DNA of 64,000 bases from Deltaproteobacteria bacterium SG8_13 (GTDB taxonomy: Bacteria; Desulfobacterota; Desulfobacteria; Desulfobacterales; SG8-13), in NCBI GenBank assembly GCA_001303025.1, contig LJNK01000002.1, forward strand, positions 1-64,000, written 5' to 3'. A program made the position numbers and the translations under genes. The notes under the pieces were generated by a model. That model did not search any database and was not told the origin of the DNA. It saw nothing but the letters and a program-made list of their open reading frames with translations. Below, piece after piece: positions 51,582 through 60,326 of the stretch (positions are counted from its first letter, which is position 1; every line of letters begins with the position of its first letter).

Positions 51582-52769
51582 TTACCCGGAAGGCACCGAC
51601 CGCCGGGATGCAGCCGACGCAGCGGATTCATCTGCCGATCGTAGAGAGGTTTTGGGAAGCCGAATGGTGAAGCAGGTGCCGCGACCCGGTCTCGATGTCA
51701 CCCGGATCTGTCCACCGTGCTGCTCGATGATCTGGTTGGAGATATACAGACCCAGGCCGGTTCCCCGGCGGCCTTTGGAGGAAAAAAATGGGGTAAAAAT
51801 CTTGCTGCGGGTATCTTCGTCCATTCCGACGCCGTTGTCGTGCACCTCGAAGATGATATGCTCCTTATCCTGCAGCAGCGCCAGCACAATCTGGTGATCC
51901 TGCTTGGCGCCATCCCGCATGCAGGCGTCGATGGCATTCTCCAGGATATTCATCAAAGCTGAATGGACGTAGCCGGCATCGATTTCAAACTGCCCGGCGG
52001 TCTCATCGAAATTACGCCCAAACGCGATGTTGCAGTCCGACATTTTCGGCTCGATGACGGTGGCCACATCGGTTGCAAAGCGGATGGCGTCCACCCGCTC
52101 CCATTTCAAATCCCGTTGTTTGGCGTAATAGAGAATGTCGAGAATCAGTTTGCGAATGCGCTCGACCATCAGCTTTACGGTTTCCCAGCCTTCTTCGATC
52201 CGGTCCTTGTTCTCTTTCCGAAAACCGGAGTCAAGCAGATACATCCCACCGTCCAGCCCGGTGAGCAGTCCCTTGATGGCGTGTGATATGGAGCCGATCA
52301 TCAGGCCCAGTGACGACAAATGGTCCTGGAGTTCGGTTTTTTCCCGCACCAGCGCCTCGAGGTTCTCCGTGTAGGTCTTGAGCTGCCGCCGCATGATGAT
52401 TCTTTCGCGAACCCGTTTCAGCGCAATTTCGAGCGCTTCTACATTGATCGGCTTGGTGATGAAATCGGTAGCTTCGTATTTCAGGCTCTTGATGGCCAGA
52501 TCCATGTCACCGTGTCCGGTGATCATCACCACCTCGGTTTCCGGATTCTCCCGCTTGATCTGCTGAAGCAGCTCGATCCCGTCGAGCCCGGGCATCTTGA
52601 TGTCGGTCAAGACGATCGGAGGGATGAGGCTGCGAAACAGCGCCAGTGCCTTCTCACCGTTTTCGGCAGTGTGAACCGTGTAGCCGATATCGGCCAACGA
52701 CATCCCTACGACCTCACGGATATCCTCCTCGTCATCGACCAGCAATATGCTGCGGTGGTTTTCCATCAT
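51582..52769 (-). CDS. Receiver-histidine kinase hybrid
   Basis: A 395-residue cytoplasmic protein. The N-terminal receiver (about 6-122) has ILLVDDEEDIRE, phospho-Asp in IVLTDIKMPG, Thr in VMITGHGD and Lys in FITKPINVEA. After a coiled coil comes a kinase core (about 155-380): His in GSISHAIKGLLTGLDGG, SALMNILENAIDACM, VHDNGVGMDEDTRSKIF and RGTGLGLYISNQI. No output DNA-binding domain. It may relay phosphate between the heme kinase next door and the receiver of the HdrA, or feed back on it. Gap to the next gene (leftward) is 185 bases, and to the heme kinase 45. Confidence 0.87.
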   Translation of the reverse strand: MMENHRSILLVDDEEDIREVVGMSLADIGYTVHTAENGEKALALFRSLIPPIVLTDIKMPGLDGIELLQQIKRENPETEVVMITGHGDMDLAIKSLKYEATDFITKPINVEALEIALKRVRERIIMRRQLKTYTENLEALVREKTELQDHLSSLGLMIGSISHAIKGLLTGLDGGMYLLDSGFRKENKDRIEEGWETVKLMVERIRKLILDILYYAKQRDLKWERVDAIRFATDVATVIEPKMSDCNIAFGRNFDETAGQFEIDAGYVHSALMNILENAIDACMRDGAKQDHQIVLALLQDKEHIIFEVHDNGVGMDEDTRSKIFTPFFSSKGRRGTGLGLYISNQIIEQHGGQIRVTSRPGRGTCFTIRLPKTSLRSADESAASAASRRSVPSG

Positions 52770-52814
52770 CTTTCCCGATCGTTGTGATTCGACCTGCCGG
52801 GCTGTTTGGATGGT

Positions 52815-55103
52815 TTAGTACAGTTCATTTTTGCTCTTCAATGCCGGAAAGGCGACCGTGAAGCACGCTCCGTGCCGGCCGTCGGAAAGCGCCTCGATGC
52901 TGCCGCCGCAATCCTTGACGATGCCGTAGCTGATCGACAGCCCCAGACCGGTGCCTTTGCCGACCTCCTTGGTGGTGAAAAACGGCTCAAAGAGTTTGCC
53001 GATAACCGTTTCGGGAATTCCGTTTCCCGTATCGGCCACATCCACCGCCACCTTTTCGTCTTCGGTATAGGTAGTGATCGTGATCTGATCGCCGTCGGAC
53101 TGGCGCCCGGAGCGATCCCACTTTTCCTCGATGGCATCGCGGGCGTTCAGCAGCAGATTGATAAACACCTGTTCCAGACGGCCGGGATCGGCGAGTATCG
53201 GCGGCAATTCGACCGCCAGGTCCCACATGACTTCGATCCCCCGGACCTTGAGCTGTTGGCTGAATATCTCGAAGGCCCTTTCCAGGACTTCATTGATCTG
53301 CACCCTTTCGAGCTGGACATCCGATTTGCGCGCAAACTGGCGCATGTGGTTGATGATGTTGGTGGCCCGATCGACGTTTTTGTCCACCTTTAGCAGCATG
53401 CGGCTCAGAATATCCGCATCGATGGTTTCGGCGCTTCGGATCTTTTTGATAAAAAAGCTGGTAGTGGTTTTGATCACCGAAAGCGGCTGGTTCAACTCGT
53501 GCGCGATTCCGGTGGCCATCTCTCCCAGCGTGGCCATCTTGCTGGCCTGAATCAACTGCTGTTCGGCCTCCAGCCGTTTGGTGATGTCGCTGGTGGTGAT
53601 CAGCAGCGCTTTTCGCCCCGGGTAATCGTCCGACGGAGATATGCGGATGTTGACAAACAGCGTGCGGCCGTCTTTGCCCCTGTGTTTTACCTGGTTGAAG
53701 ATGGTTGCACTTCTCAGCTGCCGTGCGAATGGTTCCCGATCGTCGGCCACAAATAAATCGAGAAAGGAAGTGTCCAGTATCTCGCTCTTTTCGTAACCGT
53801 AATCATGGGAAACGCTTTCATTGCAGTCCAGGATCCGCAGGGTTTCAAAATCTAGCACGAACACCGGATTGGGGATGTTGTTGAAGATTTCGTGGTATTT
53901 GCGCTCCGATTTTTCGAGCTCTTTTTCCAGGATTTCACGTCGGGTGATATCGAGGCTCATCTCCATGGCGGCCACCACCTCGCCGTGGGAATCAAATATG
54001 GGAGAGGTGCGAAAGATCCAGTGTGCCTCGGTGCCGTCCTTGTTGATTCCCATCTCCTCACCGGTGTGGATGCGGCCGTCGACAAAGGTTTTTTCGACCG
54101 GACAGTCGGTGCATTTTTCATCGCGTCCCTTGTATGCCTGGTAGCAATAGCCCCCCACCCGGGTGTCGAACCGTTCGGCAAATTCCTGGTTGTAGCGCAG
54201 CAGTTTGAACTCGCGGTCCTGGACCGTGATCATGCACGGTGCGCGTTCGAACAGCGTCTGGTACTCGTCCCGCTGCTTGTTGAGCGCGGACTGTTTTTCA
54301 CCGATCTGCTTGCCCATCTCGTTGATGGCTTCGGCCAACTGGCCTATCTCATCATGGCGATCGGCGCTGACCCGGTAGTCAAGATTTCCCCTGCCGATCT
54401 GCCGGGTGCCCTTGATCAACTGTTTAACCGGCTGGCTGACGAATTCGAATACGATGAAAAAAATGATGGCCGATGTCAGCAAAAAGACAATGACCGCCAA
54501 GCCGATGATCCCCTTGCCGGCCTGCACGATCTGGCTGTCGGTTTTTTCCAGTGACACCACCACGTCGAGTGCACCGAGGATCTGCTTGTCCTCGGGGTGC
54601 ACGTGACAGGCATCCGTGGCGCATCCGGTTTCGTTGCGTATGGGGCTGATGATACCCAACAGGCGGTAGCCGCGGCCGGAATCGAAAATGCGGGTTCTTT
54701 CCATCAGCTCGACATCGGTGAGCGGCGGTTCGGTGCGATGGCAGATGTAACAGGCTTCGGCCTTGATGTTGGTCTTCTTCTCGACCTCCGTCGGCTGGTT
54801 GGAAAACTTGATCTCCCCTTGCTTGTTGTAAATGCGGATGTTGTTGATCTCCTCCAGATTGGCGATGTTGTTGATGATCTGATTGATGTCGTCCCGCGAG
54901 TTGAGCATCATGGCGTAGTGGGTGCCGAGCTTGATGGTGCTGGTCAGCCGGTCGGTGGTCTGCACGATTTCGGCCATCCATTTTTCCCTCTGGGTGCTGA
55001 TGTTAAAATAGGCCCAGGTGGAAATCGACACCAGCAGGGTCAGGCCCACCGTAAGGATGAGCTTGGATACCAGGCTGCTGCGAATGGTTTGAGTCAGGCT
55101 CAC
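52815..55103 (-). CDS. Membrane histidine kinase with periplasmic c-heme-type domain
   Basis: A 762-residue sensor kinase. Membrane segments at about 13-33 and 197-220 flank a periplasmic domain with CYICH (residues 118-122, a normal CXXCH heme c site) and CATDACHVH (161-169, a CX4CH site). A HAMP domain, two PAS domains (about 280-390, with a C-x5-C-x2-C-P cluster in RDEKCTDCP, and 405-515) and a HisKA with His535 in [10 protein letters not shown] follow; the HATPase has [16 protein letters not shown] and [13 protein letters not shown]. The start at 55103 lies 18 bases after the HdrA-receiver stop, so both are co-transcribed. It probably senses redox state or a gas ligand at the heme; binding of heme is inference. 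Confidence 0.86.
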   Translation of the reverse strand: MSLTQTIRSSLVSKLILTVGLTLLVSISTWAYFNISTQREKWMAEIVQTTDRLTSTIKLGTHYAMMLNSRDDINQIINNIANLEEINNIRIYNKQGEIKFSNQPTEVEKKTNIKAEACYICHRTEPPLTDVELMERTRIFDSGRGYRLLGIISPIRNETGCATDACHVHPEDKQILGALDVVVSLEKTDSQIVQAGKGIIGLAVIVFLLTSAIIFFIVFEFVSQPVKQLIKGTRQIGRGNLDYRVSADRHDEIGQLAEAINEMGKQIGEKQSALNKQRDEYQTLFERAPCMITVQDREFKLLRYNQEFAERFDTRVGGYCYQAYKGRDEKCTDCPVEKTFVDGRIHTGEEMGINKDGTEAHWIFRTSPIFDSHGEVVAAMEMSLDITRREILEKELEKSERKYHEIFNNIPNPVFVLDFETLRILDCNESVSHDYGYEKSEILDTSFLDLFVADDREPFARQLRSATIFNQVKHRGKDGRTLFVNIRISPSDDYPGRKALLITTSDITKRLEAEQQLIQASKMATLGEMATGIAHELNQPLSVIKTTTSFFIKKIRSAETIDADILSRMLLKVDKNVDRATNIINHMRQFARKSDVQLERVQINEVLERAFEIFSQQLKVRGIEVMWDLAVELPPILADPGRLEQVFINLLLNARDAIEEKWDRSGRQSDGDQITITTYTEDEKVAVDVADTGNGIPETVIGKLFEPFFTTKEVGKGTGLGLSISYGIVKDCGGSIEALSDGRHGACFTVAFPALKSKNELY

Positions 55104-55121
55104 TGCTGCTCCGCCCGGTTT

Positions 55122-58100
55122 TCAGTGAAAGGCCGCATCGATGATTTCAAGCATCTGCTTCTGCCCGAAGCCGTCGACGACCGAAGCGTTGTTTGGGCAC
55201 ACCGTCGCACATTCACCGCACCCCTGGCACATGGCTGCGTTGACAATCACTTTTTCGCCGTTGGCATCCAGCGCCCGCGCCTGATAGGGGCAGGCATCGA
55301 TGCAGCGCTCACACAAACTGCACAGACTGCGGCGAACGGTGGCCACGATCTTGCCGGCCGGCAGGCTGTCGCGACAAAGAATCCTCAGGGCCCTTTGGGC
55401 CGCGGCTTCGGCGGTGGCAATCGCTTCGGTCACCGACCGCGGCGACAGGGCCAGGCCGCAGGCGAAAATGCCCTCTTTGAGCGAATCCACCGGCCGCCAC
55501 TTGGACTCGGCCTCCTGAAAAAATCCGTCTGGATCGATCGTTGCGCCGAATGCGGCTGCCAGCTTGCCGGGCAGATTCGGAACGATGCCGGTGGCCAGCA
55601 CCACCAGGTCCGCCTCGATTTCAAGTTCTTTGCCGACAATCGGCTCGAACACCGTCACGCGGGCTCCGCCGCCGTCCACCTTCACTGTCGGTTTATTGTC
55701 GGTGGCATACTGCACGAAGAGCACCTGCCTGCGCCTGGCTTCGGTAAAGTAGGTTTCCGTAAATCCGGTTGTCATCATATCCCGGTACAGTATGGTCACC
55801 GAAATCTCCGGATTTTCCTTTTGCAGCGCCAGGGCGTGTTTCAGCGCCGAAGGGCAGCACACCCGGCTGCAATAATTGCGCGGCTCCTCACGCGAGCCGA
55901 CGCATTGAATCATGACCACACTGTTGAGCTTGCCGGCATCGAGGCTGCCGTCGGCCCATTTCATCTCAAATTCCTTCTGGGTCACGATGCATTCGCTGGT
56001 GCCGTAACCGTAAGCATCGGTGGGCGCTTCCTTGCCGCCGGTGGCCAGCACCACCGCACCGTGCTCCAGTGTGCGCAGTTCTTCCCCTTCGGTCTCGACG
56101 GTGGTGACAAAATGTCCGACCTTTCCGAACGACGTGAGGATGCGGCTGCTGCAGTGCGTTTCGATCAACGGGTGTTTATCGATCTTCTGGCGGGTTTCAT
56201 CGAAAAGAGCGGTAACATCTTCCCCCTCGAGGGTGCGTTTCAACCATTGCAGGTTGCCCCCCAGGGTGGCCTGCTCTTCCACCATATCGACCGGATAGCC
56301 GTGATCGGCGATCGCCAGAGCGGCCGACATCCCTGCAATGCCTCCACCGACGACCAGGGCGCGCTGCTGAACCTTCAACGCCGATCGCCGGACCGGATCC
56401 ACATGCTTCAGCCGTGCCAGCCCCGTTTCCAGGGCGGCCAGCTGCCGACGCAGCGCCGGATGAAAGCCATCGGGTGGATCGCATGGATCGTTCGGTGATC
56501 GGACTGCGGACAGGTGCAGATCAACCACGTCCAAGAGGGACGCGTCCAGCCCGATCCGCGCCGCCAGCTGGCGGATTTTGCGTGCGTATACATATGGCTG
56601 GCAGGCGCCGATCAGCAACCGATTCGGCTTGTGTTTTTCCACCAGTTCCACCAGCTGCTCCCATCCTTCCGATGTGCAGGTTTTATCGATCGTAGTCACG
56701 TTGCTCACTGCCGGATCAACGGAAAGTCTTTCGATGAGAACGGAACCGCCGCCGTTCTGAACCAGGGTGCCGCCGCAGATGCAAAGAACCACTAGCATGT
56801 CGGGCGGTTCGCGCAGGACATTCCGGGGCGCAGCGGCCGGCGGCGTTTCGAGGGCCAGACTGCCGCCGGACTGGTGAATCACCCGGGAAGCTGCCAGCGC
56901 CGCGGAAGAAGCCTGGGTCACCGATTCACCGATGTCTTTCAGACCGGAAAAAGATCCGCCCAGAAAGATTCCCTGCCGCGCCGTGCGGGTCAGGGAAAAC
57001 GGCTCGGTCTGCCCGAACCCCCAGCTGTTTAGGGGCAGGTCAAGTGCGGCAGCCAGCCCGGCACTGCCGGCGGCCGGGCGTTGACCGACCGCCAGAACCA
57101 CCATGTCCTGTCTCGACTCGCTCACTTTTCCGGCAGTGTCCACATACCGGATCAGCAGGTCCCCGTTGTCCGGATCACCGACCACGGAATGAACGCGTCC
57201 CCTTTCGAAACGCACCCCGCAGACGCTTTCGGCCTGATCCCGATAACGCTGGAAGGATTTGCCGAAGGTGCGCATGTCCATGAAAAAAAGCGTGGTTTCC
57301 ACCTCCCCATGGCTTTTCTCCCGGGCCAGCCGTGCTTCCTTGATGGCGTACATGCAGCAGATGCTGGAACAAAAATCCGCCTCTGCCTGCAGATCCCTGG
57401 ATCCGACGCAGTGGATCCAGGCCACCCGCCGGACGGGCCGGCCGTCTCCGGGTCGAACCAGTTTGCCGGCGCTGGGACCCGAACCGCTGAAAATCCGCTC
57501 GAACTCGAGACTGGTGACAACGCCGTCAAGGACCTTGTATCCGAAAGGATTGATTCCGGATGACGGATCGTAATAGGCGGTGCCGCCGCAAACCACCACG
57601 GCCCCCGCTTCGACCCGGCGCCCCCGGGTGGCCTCCAGATCTTCGTAAATGCGCACCACCATCGGAATCAGTTTGTCGGGTTCAAAGGGTTTGACCAGGT
57701 AATCGAAGGCACCGATCTTCATGGCTTCCACCGCCGTTTCCACCGTGGCATAGGCCGTCATCATCACCACGCACATGCCGGGCTGATCCTCCTTGGCTTT
57801 TTCCAGCAGCTCGACGCCGTCCATGCCCGGCATCTTGATATCGGTGAGCATCAGGTGGAAGGTGTCGTTGGCAAGTTTCTGCAGCGCCTGGGCGCCGGAA
57901 TCGGCCATGTCCACGGAAAATCCCTCTTCCTCGAGCCACTCCTTCAGGGAATCACGGACGATCAGCTCATCATCCACCACCAGGATGCGAAACCGCTTGC
58001 GTTCCTGTTCGGACAGGCACACGGCACCGGTCGGGCAGATCTTCTCGCACTCTCCGCACTGGGTGCAGGCACTCAAATCGATGATGTAGGAGTTGGGCAC

Positions 58101-58559
58101 GGCGTGCGGCAGCGGAAGATAAATCGCTTTTCGGGGGGAAAAGCCAACGTTGAACGTATCGGGCACCTCCACCGGGCAAACCGCTGCGCACTCGCCGCAG
58201 CCGATGCACCGCTGCGGATCGACCCAGTTCGACTTCTGGCGCAATAGGACTTGAAAATTACCGGGTTCCCCGTCAACCGATACCAGCTCGGTGGACAGCA
58301 GGATCTCGATGTTTTCGTGAAAAAGGCCCTTGCGGAGGCAATACTGGGAAGAGGCATCCCGGTCCACCAGCGGCAGCATTTTGCACATGCCGCACCGGTC
58401 GGTCGGGAACTGATGGTCGAGCTGGCTCAGCACACCGCCCATGTGGGGCGAGCGATCGATCAGGGTCACACCGTAACCGGTTTCCGCAAGGTCCAAAGCG
58501 GCCCGGATGCCGCTGATACCGGCACCCACCACAAGCGCCTTTCCGATTTTCTTATGCAT
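55122..58559 (-). CDS. Double HdrA-type flavoprotein with inserted receiver domain
   Basis: A 1145-residue soluble electron-transfer protein. Part 1 has an FAD site (ALVVGAGISGIRAAL), CGMCK, and two 4Fe-4S motifs (CIGCGECAAVCP, CTQCGECEKICP). Right after these is an intact response-regulator receiver (about 191-312: Asp196/Asp197, phospho-Asp240 in LMLTDIKMPG, Thr268, Lys290), then the rest of HdrA with SRDLQAEADFCSSICCMYA. Part 2 repeats an FAD site (RALVVGGGIAGMSAAL, about residue 725), SREEPRNYCSRVCCPSA and two ferredoxin clusters near the end (CSLCERCIDACP, CQGCGECATVCP). HdrA is the bifurcating flavoprotein of heterodisulfide reductase. Phosphorylation control by the two kinases next door is inferred. 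GGAGGG site upstream. Confidence 0.88.
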   Translation of the reverse strand: MHKKIGKALVVGAGISGIRAALDLAETGYGVTLIDRSPHMGGVLSQLDHQFPTDRCGMCKMLPLVDRDASSQYCLRKGLFHENIEILLSTELVSVDGEPGNFQVLLRQKSNWVDPQRCIGCGECAAVCPVEVPDTFNVGFSPRKAIYLPLPHAVPNSYIIDLSACTQCGECEKICPTGAVCLSEQERKRFRILVVDDELIVRDSLKEWLEEEGFSVDMADSGAQALQKLANDTFHLMLTDIKMPGMDGVELLEKAKEDQPGMCVVMMTAYATVETAVEAMKIGAFDYLVKPFEPDKLIPMVVRIYEDLEATRGRRVEAGAVVVCGGTAYYDPSSGINPFGYKVLDGVVTSLEFERIFSGSGPSAGKLVRPGDGRPVRRVAWIHCVGSRDLQAEADFCSSICCMYAIKEARLAREKSHGEVETTLFFMDMRTFGKSFQRYRDQAESVCGVRFERGRVHSVVGDPDNGDLLIRYVDTAGKVSESRQDMVVLAVGQRPAAGSAGLAAALDLPLNSWGFGQTEPFSLTRTARQGIFLGGSFSGLKDIGESVTQASSAALAASRVIHQSGGSLALETPPAAAPRNVLREPPDMLVVLCICGGTLVQNGGGSVLIERLSVDPAVSNVTTIDKTCTSEGWEQLVELVEKHKPNRLLIGACQPYVYARKIRQLAARIGLDASLLDVVDLHLSAVRSPNDPCDPPDGFHPALRRQLAALETGLARLKHVDPVRRSALKVQQRALVVGGGIAGMSAALAIADHGYPVDMVEEQATLGGNLQWLKRTLEGEDVTALFDETRQKIDKHPLIETHCSSRILTSFGKVGHFVTTVETEGEELRTLEHGAVVLATGGKEAPTDAYGYGTSECIVTQKEFEMKWADGSLDAGKLNSVVMIQCVGSREEPRNYCSRVCCPSALKHALALQKENPEISVTILYRDMMTTGFTETYFTEARRRQVLFVQYATDNKPTVKVDGGGARVTVFEPIVGKELEIEADLVVLATGIVPNLPGKLAAAFGATIDPDGFFQEAESKWRPVDSLKEGIFACGLALSPRSVTEAIATAEAAAQRALRILCRDSLPAGKIVATVRRSLCSLCERCIDACPYQARALDANGEKVIVNAAMCQGCGECATVCPNNASVVDGFGQKQMLEIIDAAFH

Positions 58560-58613
58560 AAAATCCTTCCCTCCGGTTGGATCGGCCTAGTCCACTAACC
58601 CATGGCCTTCTCA

Positions 58614-59756
58614 TTACGCTTCGATGCCCACGACCTCCTGGAACTCGTCTTCTTTGAATTCCGCCAGCGGTGGTTTGTCATCCAGGCTGCGGCCGGCCCG
58701 GTAGTCGAACGCCTGCTGGGTTCGGTGCGCAACGGTGCGGAAGAGCTCCATCACCGGAATATCGTTGGGGCATGCATTGGAGCACTGGCCGCACCCCACG
58801 CACGCGGTAGACATATGGGCCAACCGCGTGATGTGATAAAAAACCGTGTCGGTAGGCATCTTCACGGCGCCTTTTCTGGCGGCCCAGCGCAGGTACTGGG
58901 AGGGTTCATGGTCGAAAACATCGGTGACAAAAACACATTCGCGGCAGTAACACACCGGGCAGGCCACCCTGCAGTTGTAACAGTTGACGCAATTGGCCAG
59001 GTAACCGGTCAATTTTTCGAGATTGTCGACCGTCGCACGGGTGGCCTCAAACATTGCATCCCGGGCGGCGGTGCGTTCGGCAACCAGCTTTTCAATCGCT
59101 TTCCGGCGTGCAGTCGGTTCTTCACCGACCCGCAATCCGAGTTTGGCAAAGAGATCCTCACCTGCAGCGCTTTGCGCCGTAACAGGGATTCGGCCGGCGG
59201 TATCGACACCGAAAAGACCGACGGTGATGTCGGCTCCTGCCGGAACGGGTTGCTCGCAAACCCGGCAAGCCGATGCCAGCTCCCGACTGCCGCCGCTACT
59301 GTCTCCGGTCAGCATGACGGAACAGAACTTTTCAGTGCACGCATCCGCATCTTCGCTGATCCATTGAAAATAGTCTCTGTTCGAAAAGGCACCCAGGCAA
59401 TCGAGGCCGATGATGACCAGGTCCTCCGTGCGCCCCTGCTTGAGTTTTACCAGCTCTACGAATGCTCTGATTTCACAGGGCCGCATGACCGCTGCCACTT
59501 TTCCTCCGGACTCTCGACGCGTCAGCCGGGAAACGATTTTGGCAGCATTGATCGGAAAGGCCGGCGACAACGGGTCGGCTGCATCCAGATGCTTTGGGTC
59601 GGTTACCAGCGTCGGCATGACCGTGGGCGTCACGGGCAGTCGCCGGGGAACCAGAATCGCACTGATTTCCTCTTGCTTCAAAACGGTTTTGAAAAAGCCC
59701 CTCAGCGCTGCCAACAAGTTGTGCTCTTTCACATCGATGAGTGCCGTTTCCGCCAT
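58614..59756 (-). CDS. F420-hydrogenase/formate-dehydrogenase beta-like iron-sulfur protein
   Basis: A 380-residue protein of the FrhB/FdhB type, which passes electrons between flavin and iron-sulfur partners. The first half has V-A-A-V-M-R-P-C-E-I-R-A and VIIGLDCLGAFSN, as in FrhB; two Cys-rich motifs follow (CVNCYNCRVACPVCYC and CVGCGQCSNACP), the second being a ferredoxin 4Fe-4S site. It lies between MvhD and the double HdrA in one leftward row, so it probably supplies the electron input of the complex, from formate, NADH or F420 (not known). AGGAGG precedes ATG 59756. Confidence 0.8.
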   Translation of the reverse strand: MAETALIDVKEHNLLAALRGFFKTVLKQEEISAILVPRRLPVTPTVMPTLVTDPKHLDAADPLSPAFPINAAKIVSRLTRRESGGKVAAVMRPCEIRAFVELVKLKQGRTEDLVIIGLDCLGAFSNRDYFQWISEDADACTEKFCSVMLTGDSSGGSRELASACRVCEQPVPAGADITVGLFGVDTAGRIPVTAQSAAGEDLFAKLGLRVGEEPTARRKAIEKLVAERTAARDAMFEATRATVDNLEKLTGYLANCVNCYNCRVACPVCYCRECVFVTDVFDHEPSQYLRWAARKGAVKMPTDTVFYHITRLAHMSTACVGCGQCSNACPNDIPVMELFRTVAHRTQQAFDYRAGRSLDDKPPLAEFKEDEFQEVVGIEA

Positions 59757-59843
59757 GGGTTCCTCCTGTCAGTGTCGACAACCACCGGCTGCGGGCTGCG
59801 GTCACCGGATTCGATGGCCACAACACGAGACCGGGAGCTTCTC

Positions 59844-60266
59844 TTATATCACCATCTTCAGCCTGGCTTCGCTGGGGCCCAGCGCCCTGAGCTGCTCCGT
59901 CATTTCCTGCATGATCTCGGAAAGCAGCAGTCCGTCGCTGGCGGCTATCCAGGTCAGCCGGAGACGCTCGGGCTCAAAACCGAACTGGGGCAGGATCTCC
60001 TTTAACAGTTTGATCCGCCTGCGGGCCTTGTAGTTGCCGTTGATGTAATGGCAGTCGCCGGGGTTGCATCCGCTGACAATCACCCCGTCGGCACCTTCCA
60101 GCAGCGCCTTGATCACGTACTTGGGGTCGACCATTCCACTGCACATCACCCGTACGATCTTGATGCTGTGAGGGTAAGACAGGCGAGAGGTGCCGGCCAG
60201 ATCGGCTGCGGTGTAGGTGCACCAGTTGCAGAAAAAGGCGACTATAGTCGGTTCGAACTCGCTCAT
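59844..60266 (-). CDS. MvhD-type [2Fe-2S] electron-transfer subunit
   Basis: A 140-residue MvhD protein that links HdrA to its electron-donor module. Cys pattern: F-F-C-N-W-C-T-Y, V-M-C-S-G-M-V and S-G-C-N-P-G-D-C-H-Y, and KARRRIKLLKEIL in the tail. No selenocysteine codon is seen; all sites are Cys. Start at 60266 has GGAGAAAGGAG. It is 60 bases after the HdrA-GltD gene and 87 bases before the FrhB-like gene. Confidence 0.9.
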   Translation of the reverse strand: MSEFEPTIVAFFCNWCTYTAADLAGTSRLSYPHSIKIVRVMCSGMVDPKYVIKALLEGADGVIVSGCNPGDCHYINGNYKARRRIKLLKEILPQFGFEPERLRLTWIAASDGLLLSEIMQEMTEQLRALGPSEARLKMVI

Positions 60267-60326
60267 CCGGTTCTCCTTTCTCCTTTACCTCAAAACACCG
60301 GGCATCCATTCCATGGCTGCCCGAAC

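Noticed and set aside
54597-56498. 633-codon frame on the + strand over the kinase/HdrA genes
   Set aside because: Shadow frame; sequence composition is Gly/His/Arg-rich noise with no domain.
58602-60005. 467-codon + strand frame opposite the FrhB-like and MvhD genes
   Set aside because: Shadow frame without motifs; the minus strand carries recognised iron-sulfur proteins.
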